The translations under genes were made by a program, and so were the position numbers. A DNA stretch of 40,982 nt from a virus. Below the pieces are notes generated by a model that saw nothing but the letters and a program-made list of their open reading frames with translations, ran no database searches and was not told the origin of the DNA. Below are positions 1-12,000 of this stretch, in pieces (position 1 is the stretch's first letter; every line of letters starts with the position of its first letter). Where the stretch lies: the IMG/VR virus record IMGVR_UViG_3300020731_000487, positions 1-40,982 of that record; one strand, written 5' to 3'.

Positions 1-6
1 TAGTCA

Positions 7-3000
7 TTACATTCTCCCTACCGCAACAGTTATTACACCTGCTTCACCGTAGTCTTTATCTTCAATAGCCTTACCAATGATAGCACCTAGTGTTGGATTT
101 AATGCTTTAACAGCATATCCGGGGGTACTTGATGTTGTCAGCATGTCGCCTTTCTTAACACGACCTACTACCTTAACTGGAACACGACCTGCTAGAGCTA
201 GACAAACCTTAATACCTGTTTGTTCACTATTCATGACGTAAGCCGGATTCGTTGTTACTACACCAGCTAGTCGTGTATCGTTCATAGTGTCAGTTGAAGT
301 AACTTCCTTATCACCACCAAACACTAACACTGTACCTGGTTCATACTCTTGGTCACCCTCATAGTATTCAGCTAAGTCAGCATAGGTAGCTTGTAAGGTA
401 CTTGCACCGCTTAAGGTCCACTTACCTTGGATAACACCTGCTAGCGAATCACCACCTGTTGTTAGTGTATATGATTTAAGTGTGCCAGCTGTTACATCCC
501 ATGTACTAGATGCAGTAACTTGATATGTACCTGTTACAGTTCCGACAGTACCTGCTGCGCCAGTGGTTATAGTTGTAGCTTTAAGAATTGCACCGCTAGC
601 ACTTATATCCACAGTACCAGCTAAGAATGCAAAGGTACTGTTAGTGCCATTTGTACCAGTTGATGTTCCAAACTGGTAGCCACCTGGAGTATAATAGTTA
701 AATGTAGTGCTAGTTAAGTCTTGTGCTTTATACCCACCAATTTGTAGAGTAGCAGTATTTAAAGTTGATACAGTAGAATTGCCGCTACTATCACGCAACA
801 CAATTGAGTTAGCAGTTGCAGTAGACACAGCAGGAATAATACTGTAGGTATTTCCACTAGTACCAGATGCGATATTATAGTTAACAATCATTACACCGGT
901 CGATACACTAGCCGATGAACTAAAGTTTGCGTTCTTAATACCGTCACCAGCTGTTACTACATTACCGGGTGTAAGTTGACTTGGACTTGCTGCAACGCTA
1001 CCTAGATTACCCAATATGGTACTTGCACTAATCTGTTGTATCTTACTTAGAACAACACCAGTGCTAGCACTGGTTGATGTTTGTACATCAATCCAACCGT
1101 TAGTAGAACTAAATGTCGCACTACTAAATGCTGCTACACCTAAATTAGCCTGTGTAATACCTGTAGCATTTGCTAGGACACCGGCACTGTTTAGACTCAA
1201 CTTACTTTGCGCGATAGCTGCTGTAGGACTAACTTGTTGGTTAACAATAACACCTAAGTTAATACTTGATGTTAATGCGCTGGTTGATGAATTCCAATTA
1301 ATTGCAACATCATTATTTGCACTAGTGCTATTTGGGAAGGCAATATTTCTCCAACGACCAGTTGTAATAGTACCACCGCCTACATATGCAGTACTGTATG
1401 CTGTAGCAAACTGCACACCGATTGAAGTACACGCAGTTACTACCCATGTTCCGTTATATCCGCTAGGATTTACACCTTGAACATAAATGGTCTGCCCAAT
1501 CGCATACGGAGCACTAGGTTGTACTGCGTAAGTTAAAGTAGCAGTACCACCTGATGTAGTAATGCTTATGATTGATAATTGATTGCCTACATACTGATCA
1601 AATACGTGTGTATTGCCGTTTGGAATATTTGCATAGGTGATTAACTGATCAGTTAGTTTATAAAGAGCATTAACTGACAACGTAAGTCCATCGGCATAGC
1701 TCTTGTTAGCAGCATCTAAACCGCTTTGTGGTGTAGATACGTTATTGATCAAATAGCCGCTCATATTTAGAGAGCCTTTCATGCTTAACGCACCACTTAG
1801 TGCTAGGTATCCTGGCCCAATTAAATTAGTTAACGCTACTGGTGAACCACCATGTGTTAAACCTAAACGTGCATCAATATATCCACGAACAGCTGATTGT
1901 ACTGGAACTGTATCCGATGCGTTGTTGGTCATTGTTGAATCTGTTGAGAATTCACTAACAACAACACCACGCTTGAATCCTAAACCGTCCAAGTTACTCA
2001 ACGCGATACTTGCAGAGAATGTAACTGTACCAGTACCTTGGTCCACTGTAAAGAAACGTCCCACACGGAAGATACCGTTCTGGTCCGATGTTACATAGAA
2101 TACACGACCTACCCCTTCTTCAAACACTTCTTGTGTTTGCTGTCTTGGCAGTGCCGGATTACCATAAATTTGATATGGATAGTTTGTAGTTACATAACCT
2201 CCAGTACCAATATCTAAGAAATCGTGTCCTGTGGCACGGCAAGTACTAATACGAACAGTAATTTGCGCACCTGATCCTGCTGGATATCCTAGACGTAGGG
2301 TTGGTATGTTAGCAACACTAAATGGTTTACTAATACCTAAACTACTACTTGATGCATTGGTTACCTCTGGAGCAATCAATACAGTTGCTCCACCGATAAC
2401 ACTAGTAGTTGTAGCAGTCGGAGTAATAGTTAAGTTAGTAGCAATCGCCCCTGAAGCAGCGGTCTGTGTTGTAGCAACAACATACATACCAACTCCACCT
2501 GTAGCACCCGATGGTGTAGCTGTTCCAGCATTACTGACGAATCCACTAGTACCAAAGTTACTTGCATTAGTTACTGTAAATTGTGTAGCTGTCGGTGCTA
2601 TGTTATTTGAAATAGTCCATGTATTATTATAACCAGTAGGTGTGACACCGGTAATAGTTACCTGTTGTCCAACTATCCAAGGTACTGGTTGTGCTGCTGT
2701 CGTAATAGTAAAGTAAGTGGCATTTGATGCTACGGCACTGATAAGTTTACCAGTTGTGTATGTACCTGTAACTGTTGTTGTAGTTACATTAGTTCCTGTT
2801 ATCACTTGATTAGTAGCAATCGCGCCGCTAGTTACCGCAGTTACAGCTAGAGTAGTGCCAGCAATTTGACCAGTACCAACTAGCCCAGCAACGAATGAAC
2901 CAGGATTACTTGGATAGCTAACCTGGATAGTACTGTTGGTGCTACCAACAACACTATAGGTACCGTTATATCCTGCGGTGCTACTACCTGCGACTGTGTA

Positions 3001-6000
3001 AGTAGTACCTGTAAATGGAACATAAGTTTGGCTTGTAATGTTATATGTAACAACATATGGGCCAGAACCTGTTACAGTTCCATAGCTGGTAATGTTGATC
3101 GGAGTCGCTGTGACAAATGTCCCTGGATTAGTTACATAACTTAGAGTAATACTTGTTGTACTTGAACTAGTAGCAGTAACTGATGTGTTAAATGCAGTAT
3201 TAACTTGTCCACTAACAGTATAATTAATGCCAGTAGTCGGAGCAACTGCCTGTGTTGGGATAGTAAATGTAACTAAGAATGGGCCAGCCCCTGATACACC
3301 GGAAACACTACTCAGTGTTGCGTTTAATGGTGTAATAAATGCACCTGGGTCATAAGGATAAAATAAACTTATGCTGGTTGCTGAACTAGCAGTTACAGCC
3401 CAAGAACCATTATACAATGGATTATAGCTAGATACAACGTTAGCTAACATAGTACCATAAGCAGTAGACAGTACTAGATTTGTACCACCTAGTGTAGTTG
3501 ATACAGTAAAATGTGTAGAATCTGGAATCGAAGTAATGTAATATGTTGTACTGTTAGTTAGCCCACCAAAGCCACCACCGCCGATACTGACCTTCATGAA
3601 TCCACTAGCAGCACTTAGACCAAATGCACTTAATGGGCTAGCAGTTTGACTAACAGTTATATGTGTACCGTCAACTACGCTGTTGATATAGTAAACTACA
3701 CCTTGTCCGAGTCCGCCAAATATACCACCTGCTGATGCACTCATGTTTGCACTAGCATTACTAAAAGTCTGATATGCGCCGCCGTTGACTGTAGTTACTC
3801 GGATATGCGTTGAGTCTGGAGCATCATAGATGTAATAAGTTTGATTAGGATTTAATCCGCCAGCGGCTGTTCCAGAGAACACAATCGGCATACCAAGGAA
3901 TAGTCCTGCGCTACTGTTAACAGTGATCTGTCCACTAGCCGCAACATAACTGACAGTCATATTGACTTGGTCATATGTAAATGTTATAGGCATACCAGCT
4001 GCCATACCGGTAGTATTGTTTACTGTGATATAGTTTGTACCGCTTGCAGCCGCAGTAGCATTAGTAAAAATATCAATGTTATTGAATTCAATCAATTGTC
4101 CGGTTGATAAGTTCGCAGTACTCGAAGTAGTAATATAGTTTGTACCAGTAGTTGTTGCTGTTATAATATTGGTATAGCTATAAACACGATAGTATGAATC
4201 TACTGTCGGTGCAACTGACTGTGTAGGCAATGGAAGTGTAAGAGTAAATCCATTGTTGCTCTTATATGTTGAAGGTACCTTGCTGGTATATCCAGTTGGT
4301 GCTACTAAGGCTCCAGTTTGGAATAATCCTGGATCACTAGGATAGGCCATTGTAACTTGTATATTACTAATACCTGAAATCGCTGTAGCATTAACAACTG
4401 GGTTAGCTGTAAGGACAGCTACTAGTACTGCGGTAACACCACTTGTTGGTGCGCTTACAGTAATTGTTGGCTGACTTGTATAACCGTATCCAGGACTTAC
4501 AATAGTAAATCCAGTTACACTACCGTTAGTCAAGGTAACTGTGGCAATTGCCTGAGAGCTTGCACCGCCTCCACTGAATGTAACAGTTGGTGGAGTTGTT
4601 CCATAGCCGCTACCTGCATTGCTAATTGTAAGACTCTGTACAGTCGCAACGTTCTGTGCTGACACAGTTGTACCTGAAGGGAACCAACAAGCAGGACTTA
4701 CAGTAAATTGATATCCATTACTACTAATACTAGTAATAGTAGCATTTGGCGCAACATATACTGCTGGAGGATTTAATACTGTAAATGTTAATCCTGTTAC
4801 GGTACCAGTACCTGTTGTTACTCCGCTACCATTTGATGTTGTAGATAAGGTAAAGGTAGTTGAATTATTAGTTGCAATAACATAGTATACAGTTGTAATG
4901 CCAGTGTATCCACTGATGCTGCCATTACCGGTTAATGCACCGCTAACTTGTATTTGTGTTCCTGTAATTAGTGATGTTGTGTTGCAAGCAAATTGTCCGC
5001 TTGTTCCTGTAATTGATACGTTACTGAGCGTAACAATCGCAGATATCAATTGTCCAACAGATAGACCGACAGTGCTACCAACAGTGACCAATGTAGTCGA
5101 AGTAACTGCTGATACTTGTTGATATCCGTTATAGGCAGCGTTAGGTTGATTAGCTACTAGATAGTAACCGTCAACGATTGGAGCATTGACTAAATCTAAA
5201 TTGGTATCATAGGTTACATAAGCAGTGCCACCGACAGTTGGAACATACTTACTATTATAGGTTAATGCACCAATTGATGCGCCATATGTAGCAATATTAA
5301 ATGTTGGATTCGGATCAATAGTTAAGTAACCGTTAACAAATACGCCGAATGTAATAGTATATCCGCTAGTTGGAGCAGCATTATATAGACCGCTGACAAC
5401 TACTGTTCCTGTAGTTAATCCACCTGTAGTAGTAAGATTAGTGCTGACAACTGTGATATTCTGGCTTGCTAGGTATGCGTTGTTAGCAGCATTACCACCG
5501 GTAACTAGCATGCCAGCCGATATAGTTCCTGATACATTGTTTAAGGTAATTGTGTATGGACTTGTTCCACCACCGCTTACATAATATCCAGTTGCGATAT
5601 TAACTGGAGGAGTGTAGCTGATTGCACGATGACTACGACCGTTCCAAGTAAACACATAGATACCTCTATTGATTTGCGCAATAGTAGGTGCATCGCTGAT
5701 AGTAAGTACAGCAATCTTATTATCGCCTACTTTGCTACCCTGTGTCTTGGTAGGATCTTGTGGATCAAGAACAGCAATGCTAGTAGCATCTATAGTTAAC
5801 TTATAGTAGTTAAATGATGCATCACTTTGCAATACTGCAACGTTTGCAGGTAATATTTCACCTGTTGACTCTGTAAGATTATATGCAATCAAACGATACA
5901 CATCACTTAAATTATTAGTGTACTGTAAAGCAGTTGATGGTCTTGTTGGATTTACGTTGCTGATGTTATAAAACTTAGCATTTTGCAACATACGTATTTG

Positions 6001-9000
6001 TATCAATTGTCCATCATACAAGCTAAACAACAGTCCAGTTGCACTAGTAGAGTTAATTCCAGTTGTGGCAAGTGTTAATTGTAATACGTTTTGTCCGTTA
6101 ATTGTTACTGAGGTATGTGCAATAGTGCTTAACAGATAACGTGTAATCGGACCACCAGCTAGGGTATGATCAATTTCAATTTCTGACACATTGAATGGAG
6201 TATACTCGTAGCCTATAATAGCAAAGGACAATGATTTAGTACTATCTACTGTAATACCTAAACCAGTATTAGCATAGGTTCCCTGCTTGTATACACGAGC
6301 AGTTTGCGCCATGTCATAGGTAAGATTAACAGCATTAGGTAATTCAGTAACATCGTATCCACTTGAACGCAGACCATAGTCGCCGTGTGCATTAGAACCC
6401 GCCACTGAACGAATCTGTCCACCGTTGTTAGCCCAGTAATGGGTATGACAATAGTATGAGAATGTTGAAACTTGTTCAGTTACACCGCCGTTGGTAGCAA
6501 GAATACCATAGCCTAAATCGTTAATCATAGCAAAGTCGTTAGCCAACATTGACTTGTTGCCACCGCCCTCAACGTTAATTGTTAGCGTTGCGCCCTGATT
6601 GATAAAGGTAATCACACTAGATTGAATTGTGCTTCTAGCTGTTTGAATTGCAGACTGGGCAGCTAATAGATTAGTATTTGCTCCGCTGGTATTCGGAGTG
6701 GTTCTAGTAGCACTAGTTACACCAGTAGTATAATTAAATCCAGTTAAAATTGTAGCCAGCGTATTAATACTAGTTTGTTCTGTGCTAGTTGCTGCCGGTA
6801 GACTTGTATTTTGTGTAAAGATATTACCTAATGATTTAGTCACAGTAGTATTGAGAACAATCTGCTGTAAGATAGTATTCAATCGACCGTATGATGCAGC
6901 TATTACAGCTTCTTGACCTGTGACAGTATTAAATCCAGTTTCGGTTGATACACTCTTAGCAAAATATGAAATAGTAAAATCGAATGTCATCGAATTACCA
7001 CCATAGAGCAAATCGTAACATATAGCATCGACAGCATAGCCTACATTTTGCTGATAGACTACAGCGGAATAGTTAGGAATATTTTTAACAACATAGTTAG
7101 CATTTAACCAAGCTGTGATTTCCTGTTGTAAGAATGTACGATTAGCCTGTATGATTGCTACAGCATTTTGTTGGCCGGCGGTACTATTAGGACCAGCCGG
7201 GTATGTAATTGTTGGTGCGGCGCTGGCAACACCTTGTTGCAGAATAGTGTTTATTAGACTAAACGAATTAGCTATGGTTGTCTGGGCAGAAGAATATGAT
7301 GTCTGTGCCTGGGCCAAAGTACTTGCATAACTGAATGCTGCGGTAGTAGTAGTAATTTGTTTAGCTAATACGGTATAAGCATCTTGACGTAGATATGACA
7401 AACCTGCTTTAACTGATTGATAGTTGCTACCTAATACTACATCGTAGCCAACTGCATCTAATACTAATCCAGTATCTCTTGAGCAGGTTGCATTGTTATA
7501 TGCACCAGCAGCATTGTATGGTGTGGCTGTATCGAGAACTAAAACAGCGGTAGCAGTTGTAGCATCAAATGACAATATGTCGTCAACTTGATAACGGAAC
7601 CCTGATACATAGAAGGCACACGGTGGTTGAGGTGGTCGAATATCAAGACCACTAGACACACCAAATACAAGTGTACCGCTTGGAGTTGTCGTTCCATATC
7701 CGCTAGTAGTTACAGTATATGTAACATTGTCTGATGTTGTTACAGTTACAACTGTTTGACCAGTGCCGTATCCTGTACCACTAATTAAAGATCCCGGTTG
7801 GATAGTACCTGCTACGCCTGTTACTAACAATGTATTGCTGCCAGTACCGCCACCACTTACATAAGTACCAGTTGCACTAGTTGAACCTTTGATAGTTACA
7901 TAGATTCCATTGCCGCTGACTGTACTAACAGGGATACTAAATCCACTGCCAGTACCACCGATACTTGAGTTAGCACAACTAATACTATCACCTATTGTAT
8001 AGCCTGTTCCTGCTCCAATAGTCGCTACAGAAATATTAACAACAGCACCATTGGTAACAGTAATTGTTCCAGTTGCGCCTGAACCAGTACCGCCAGTTAA
8101 TGCTACGTTAGTATATGTTGCTGTTCCACTAGTCGGAGTATAGCCACTGCCGCCTACTAGACTACTTGTATTAAATCCTGTAATTGCATTATAACTAATT
8201 GCGTTAATTGTTCCACGTAGTCGACCTGTAAATCCGTCAACATACTGTCCCCCAGCAAATCTTTTAGCATTGATTGACTGTGAGAAACTTGAACACACTT
8301 GTCCGTATGGTGACTTAGTTTTAATTTGTCCTTCTGGGTCAAGTACCATGGCAAAGCCGCCGTGTCCTTGGAATGTTAAATTACTAACACGTGTTTGATC
8401 ATTACATAGCAATACGTCAATCAGTTTATTATTTTTAGGAGTACTAGTAATATCTAATGGGTTAGTCAAGTAGTGACGACCATAATTAATTGTATTGTAC
8501 ATACCCCAGTTGCCCGAAGTAAATGTACCTGCGGCACTAAACGGATAGATAGTTTGGCAGTTAGCAATATTATTACTTACGCTACTAATAACAGCTTGTC
8601 CTACACCAACTGTAATAACTTTTCCGATATATGATGATGGAACGAAGACTGAAGACGGGAAGGTAACTGTGATATTTCCAGTGGTACCACTGATAATAGC
8701 ACTTGCGCCAGTAAATGGTAATAGCGATGCATAGTTTATAGTTTGATCTAAATATCCAATCAAGTTAGCATCAATTACTGCATCACGATAGAAGAAAACT
8801 TTACGCCATGGACTTTGTGATATACGATCTAATGGGCGAACGATTGTACGACGGAATTCATCACCTTTAATAGAAACGTTAGCAGGTAAGCGTAGTGGGT
8901 AGTCTTCATAGTAGATACCGCTTTCGACAAACACTGTAATGTTAGCAGCCTTAACTGTTTCACCAAAATCTAATTGTTCGCTGTTAGTAAATAAAATAGG

Positions 9001-12000
9001 CTGTGTTAAACGTATCTGAATAAGGTCTAATCCTGAACTTGCATTAGGAGTATATGTAACAATTACGCCGGTAGCTCCTGAAGTTGCACCGACTAATGCC
9101 TTAGCTGGAATAATATGATTTGATCCTGGTTTACCTTGATCAACCGCGTTGTTGCCGCCATTAGTAATATAGACATTCCAAATACCTGTACCATAGCTGG
9201 GAGCAGGTGCCGAACCTAGACCGTTGGTAATGATACTGATTAGGGTATTCATATTATTGGTTACATCAGTAACTGCCTGACTGGCAGCACTTAGTCCACC
9301 GTTAGTATACTGTGTAAACGCAGTTTGATAACGACTAGCAGTAGTCTGATTTAAACATTGTATTGCTAGAGTTTTTGCGTAGTTGATACCATCTAAAGTT
9401 TCTTTATACTGTCCTCCAATAGCTAACAATGCACTAGCATTTCTATAATAGCTCTTACCGGCCTGGATACTTTGATAGGTACCACCGACGATCACATCAA
9501 TGGCCATGGCTTCAATAATCAAACCAACATCTCGTAAACAAGTTGCTTGATTATAATTAAATCCACCGGCATAGGTAGTATTAAGATAAAGTATGGTTGT
9601 TTGTGCTATATTGCTTTCATTAGGAACAATAGTATTTCTAGCTGACTGAGCAGTTGACGAAAATCCTGTTAGTGTAGGATACACTATTGTAGGAGCTGTA
9701 CCACCACCTAGCACTGTAGATATAATTGTAAAATCTGCAGTAATAGCAGTTGACGCTGCGCTAGCACCTGTTAACCCAGCGTTGATATATTGTGCATTAG
9801 ATGAGCTTACAGTGCTGAGATAGTTTGGACTAATTGCTACAGTTGTTGATATGATCGAAGAAATGTTAGCTTGTATTCTAGTAATAATAGCTGCATTGGT
9901 TTGAGAATCTGTACCGTTAGTATATAGTAGTTGGCTTGCTAGAGTTGCACCACTAGTGCCCCCATAGACTATGTCATATATAATACCTTCAATAATATAC
10001 TGTAGTTGTCTACGATAGGCAACAGTATCAGTAATAGCATTATAATAAGATAGATATGTAGTCTTAACATAGCCTAATGCATCATCGATTAAGAATGGAA
10101 TATTGTTTTTAATCAGAGTTGCTGCATTTTGGTATCCTGTGCTAGCACTTGTAAGTGTATATGTAGGAGTTGTACGTGACACGATACCGTTGGTCAATAA
10201 TGACGAAGCAACTGTGAACAAATTAGATATAGTTGCTAGAGTACCGCTGTCGATAATTACTGGGAAATTGTTATTTTGATATGTAACAGCATCTGATGCA
10301 TATGTAGTTGAATTTCCTAGAATATAACTTCTAATGGCCAAGTTAGGACTAGATACTCCTGTAGTTGATGGAACTACTAGGGTATCAGATTCACCATTTA
10401 TGTAATCTTGAACAGTTTCAATATTGTTTGCAATGCTGGTGCCCATTGTTCCACCGTTCAACAATGTAGTATTTTGATATTGAATAATACTTTGTTGATA
10501 CTGTGTAATTAGAGATGTGTTAGTGATGATTGCCTGTGCTAGAGTATTCACATAGTCGTAGGCATCAAGTGTTGCTTGTCTTTCTGAAGCGGCAATGACT
10601 AATGTACCGTTGTAGTAAGTTCTTGCGGCATTGATAGTAGCACTATTGCCACCATACATTAGGTCATATACTAACGCCCAAACAATATATTGTACATCTC
10701 GTTTGCATTTTGCTTGGCTATAAGCTAGGCCTGGATAGTTAGCACTCAAGAATGAAACTACTTCTGCTTGTATAAATGAAATATTATTCAACAATAAATC
10801 TCTAGCTGAAGTTTGACCAGTGGTAGTAGTTCCTGTAATAGCAGGGAATACCGGTGTAGCAAGTTTGCCTGTTGTTAGCATTGCTTCTAATGCAGCAATA
10901 TTACTACTAATACTAGAATTATTGTTAGCAATCGAGGTTGTTGTAAATACTGCGGTACCAGATACTGGACCAGCAGTTGGTAAACTTAGAATAATTGTAT
11001 TATTCACAATACTGGAAACTGTGTTACCTGCGGCAATATTGGTTCCTGAAACATTTTGTCCTACTGCTATTCCTGAAACATTAACAACAGTGATAGCATT
11101 AGATCCAAGTACAACTGATCCTGATACTGCATCAGTATTGGCACTACTTAAATAAATTGTACTGCCAACAATACTGGTTACACTAGCACCGCTAGCAATT
11201 CCAGCACCAGAGACTAGCATACCAACTACAATACCTATTGGTGACGATACACTTATTGTACTGCTAGACACTGTTCCTGTAGCAGTAGTAGTAACACTAG
11301 CTGCGCTCATTGATGTAGTACCATTAATACCTAAGATTTCATTTCCTAGATTACCAATAATAGAAACGATTTCTGTGGTACTTAGTGATGTATTAGCTGT
11401 TGAAAATGCTAGAGCAGCTTGAATAGTCTGATAGTTGCTGTTAAATATTAAATCGTAGCACAGGCCATTTATTACACTAGTAATGTATGACGATAAATTT
11501 GCACTGACGTAGCTATAATTTAATATTTGACTGCTAACATTATTAATAGCGTCAACTGTCTGTGCTAGACTTGTTGTTCCTGTACCTGCTAAAATAGTTG
11601 TTGCTACTCTTGTGGTATTATAAGTTGAACCAACAACCAAGTCATAACATACAGCATCAATTAAATTGACCAAATTGGTCTTCATTGTTGTTTGATTATA
11701 ACTAAATTGATTTACATATTTGTTATTGATATAACTGACAACTTCATTTTGAATAAATGTTTTGTTTTGTTCTAACAGTGTACGTGCATCTGGATAGCCA
11801 GGGACTGCACTATTACCACCTGTTAATGCAACGTTGTTAATTGTAGAAAAATATTCTGTCGGACTACCACTGAGTGTGTAACTAATTCTTTGGCGATATG
11901 GACCGGGTTCGATCTGTGCAATACTCTGTAGACTATCAGCGGCCAGCATAGCAGCACCGATCGTTTTATATGAATAACTCCAGCTACGTCCTTGCTTTCC

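Noticed and set aside
9000-11700. CRISPR-like or tandem DNA repeats in the fibre region
   Set aside because: Repetition is at protein level with diverged DNA. No regular repeat-spacer pattern.
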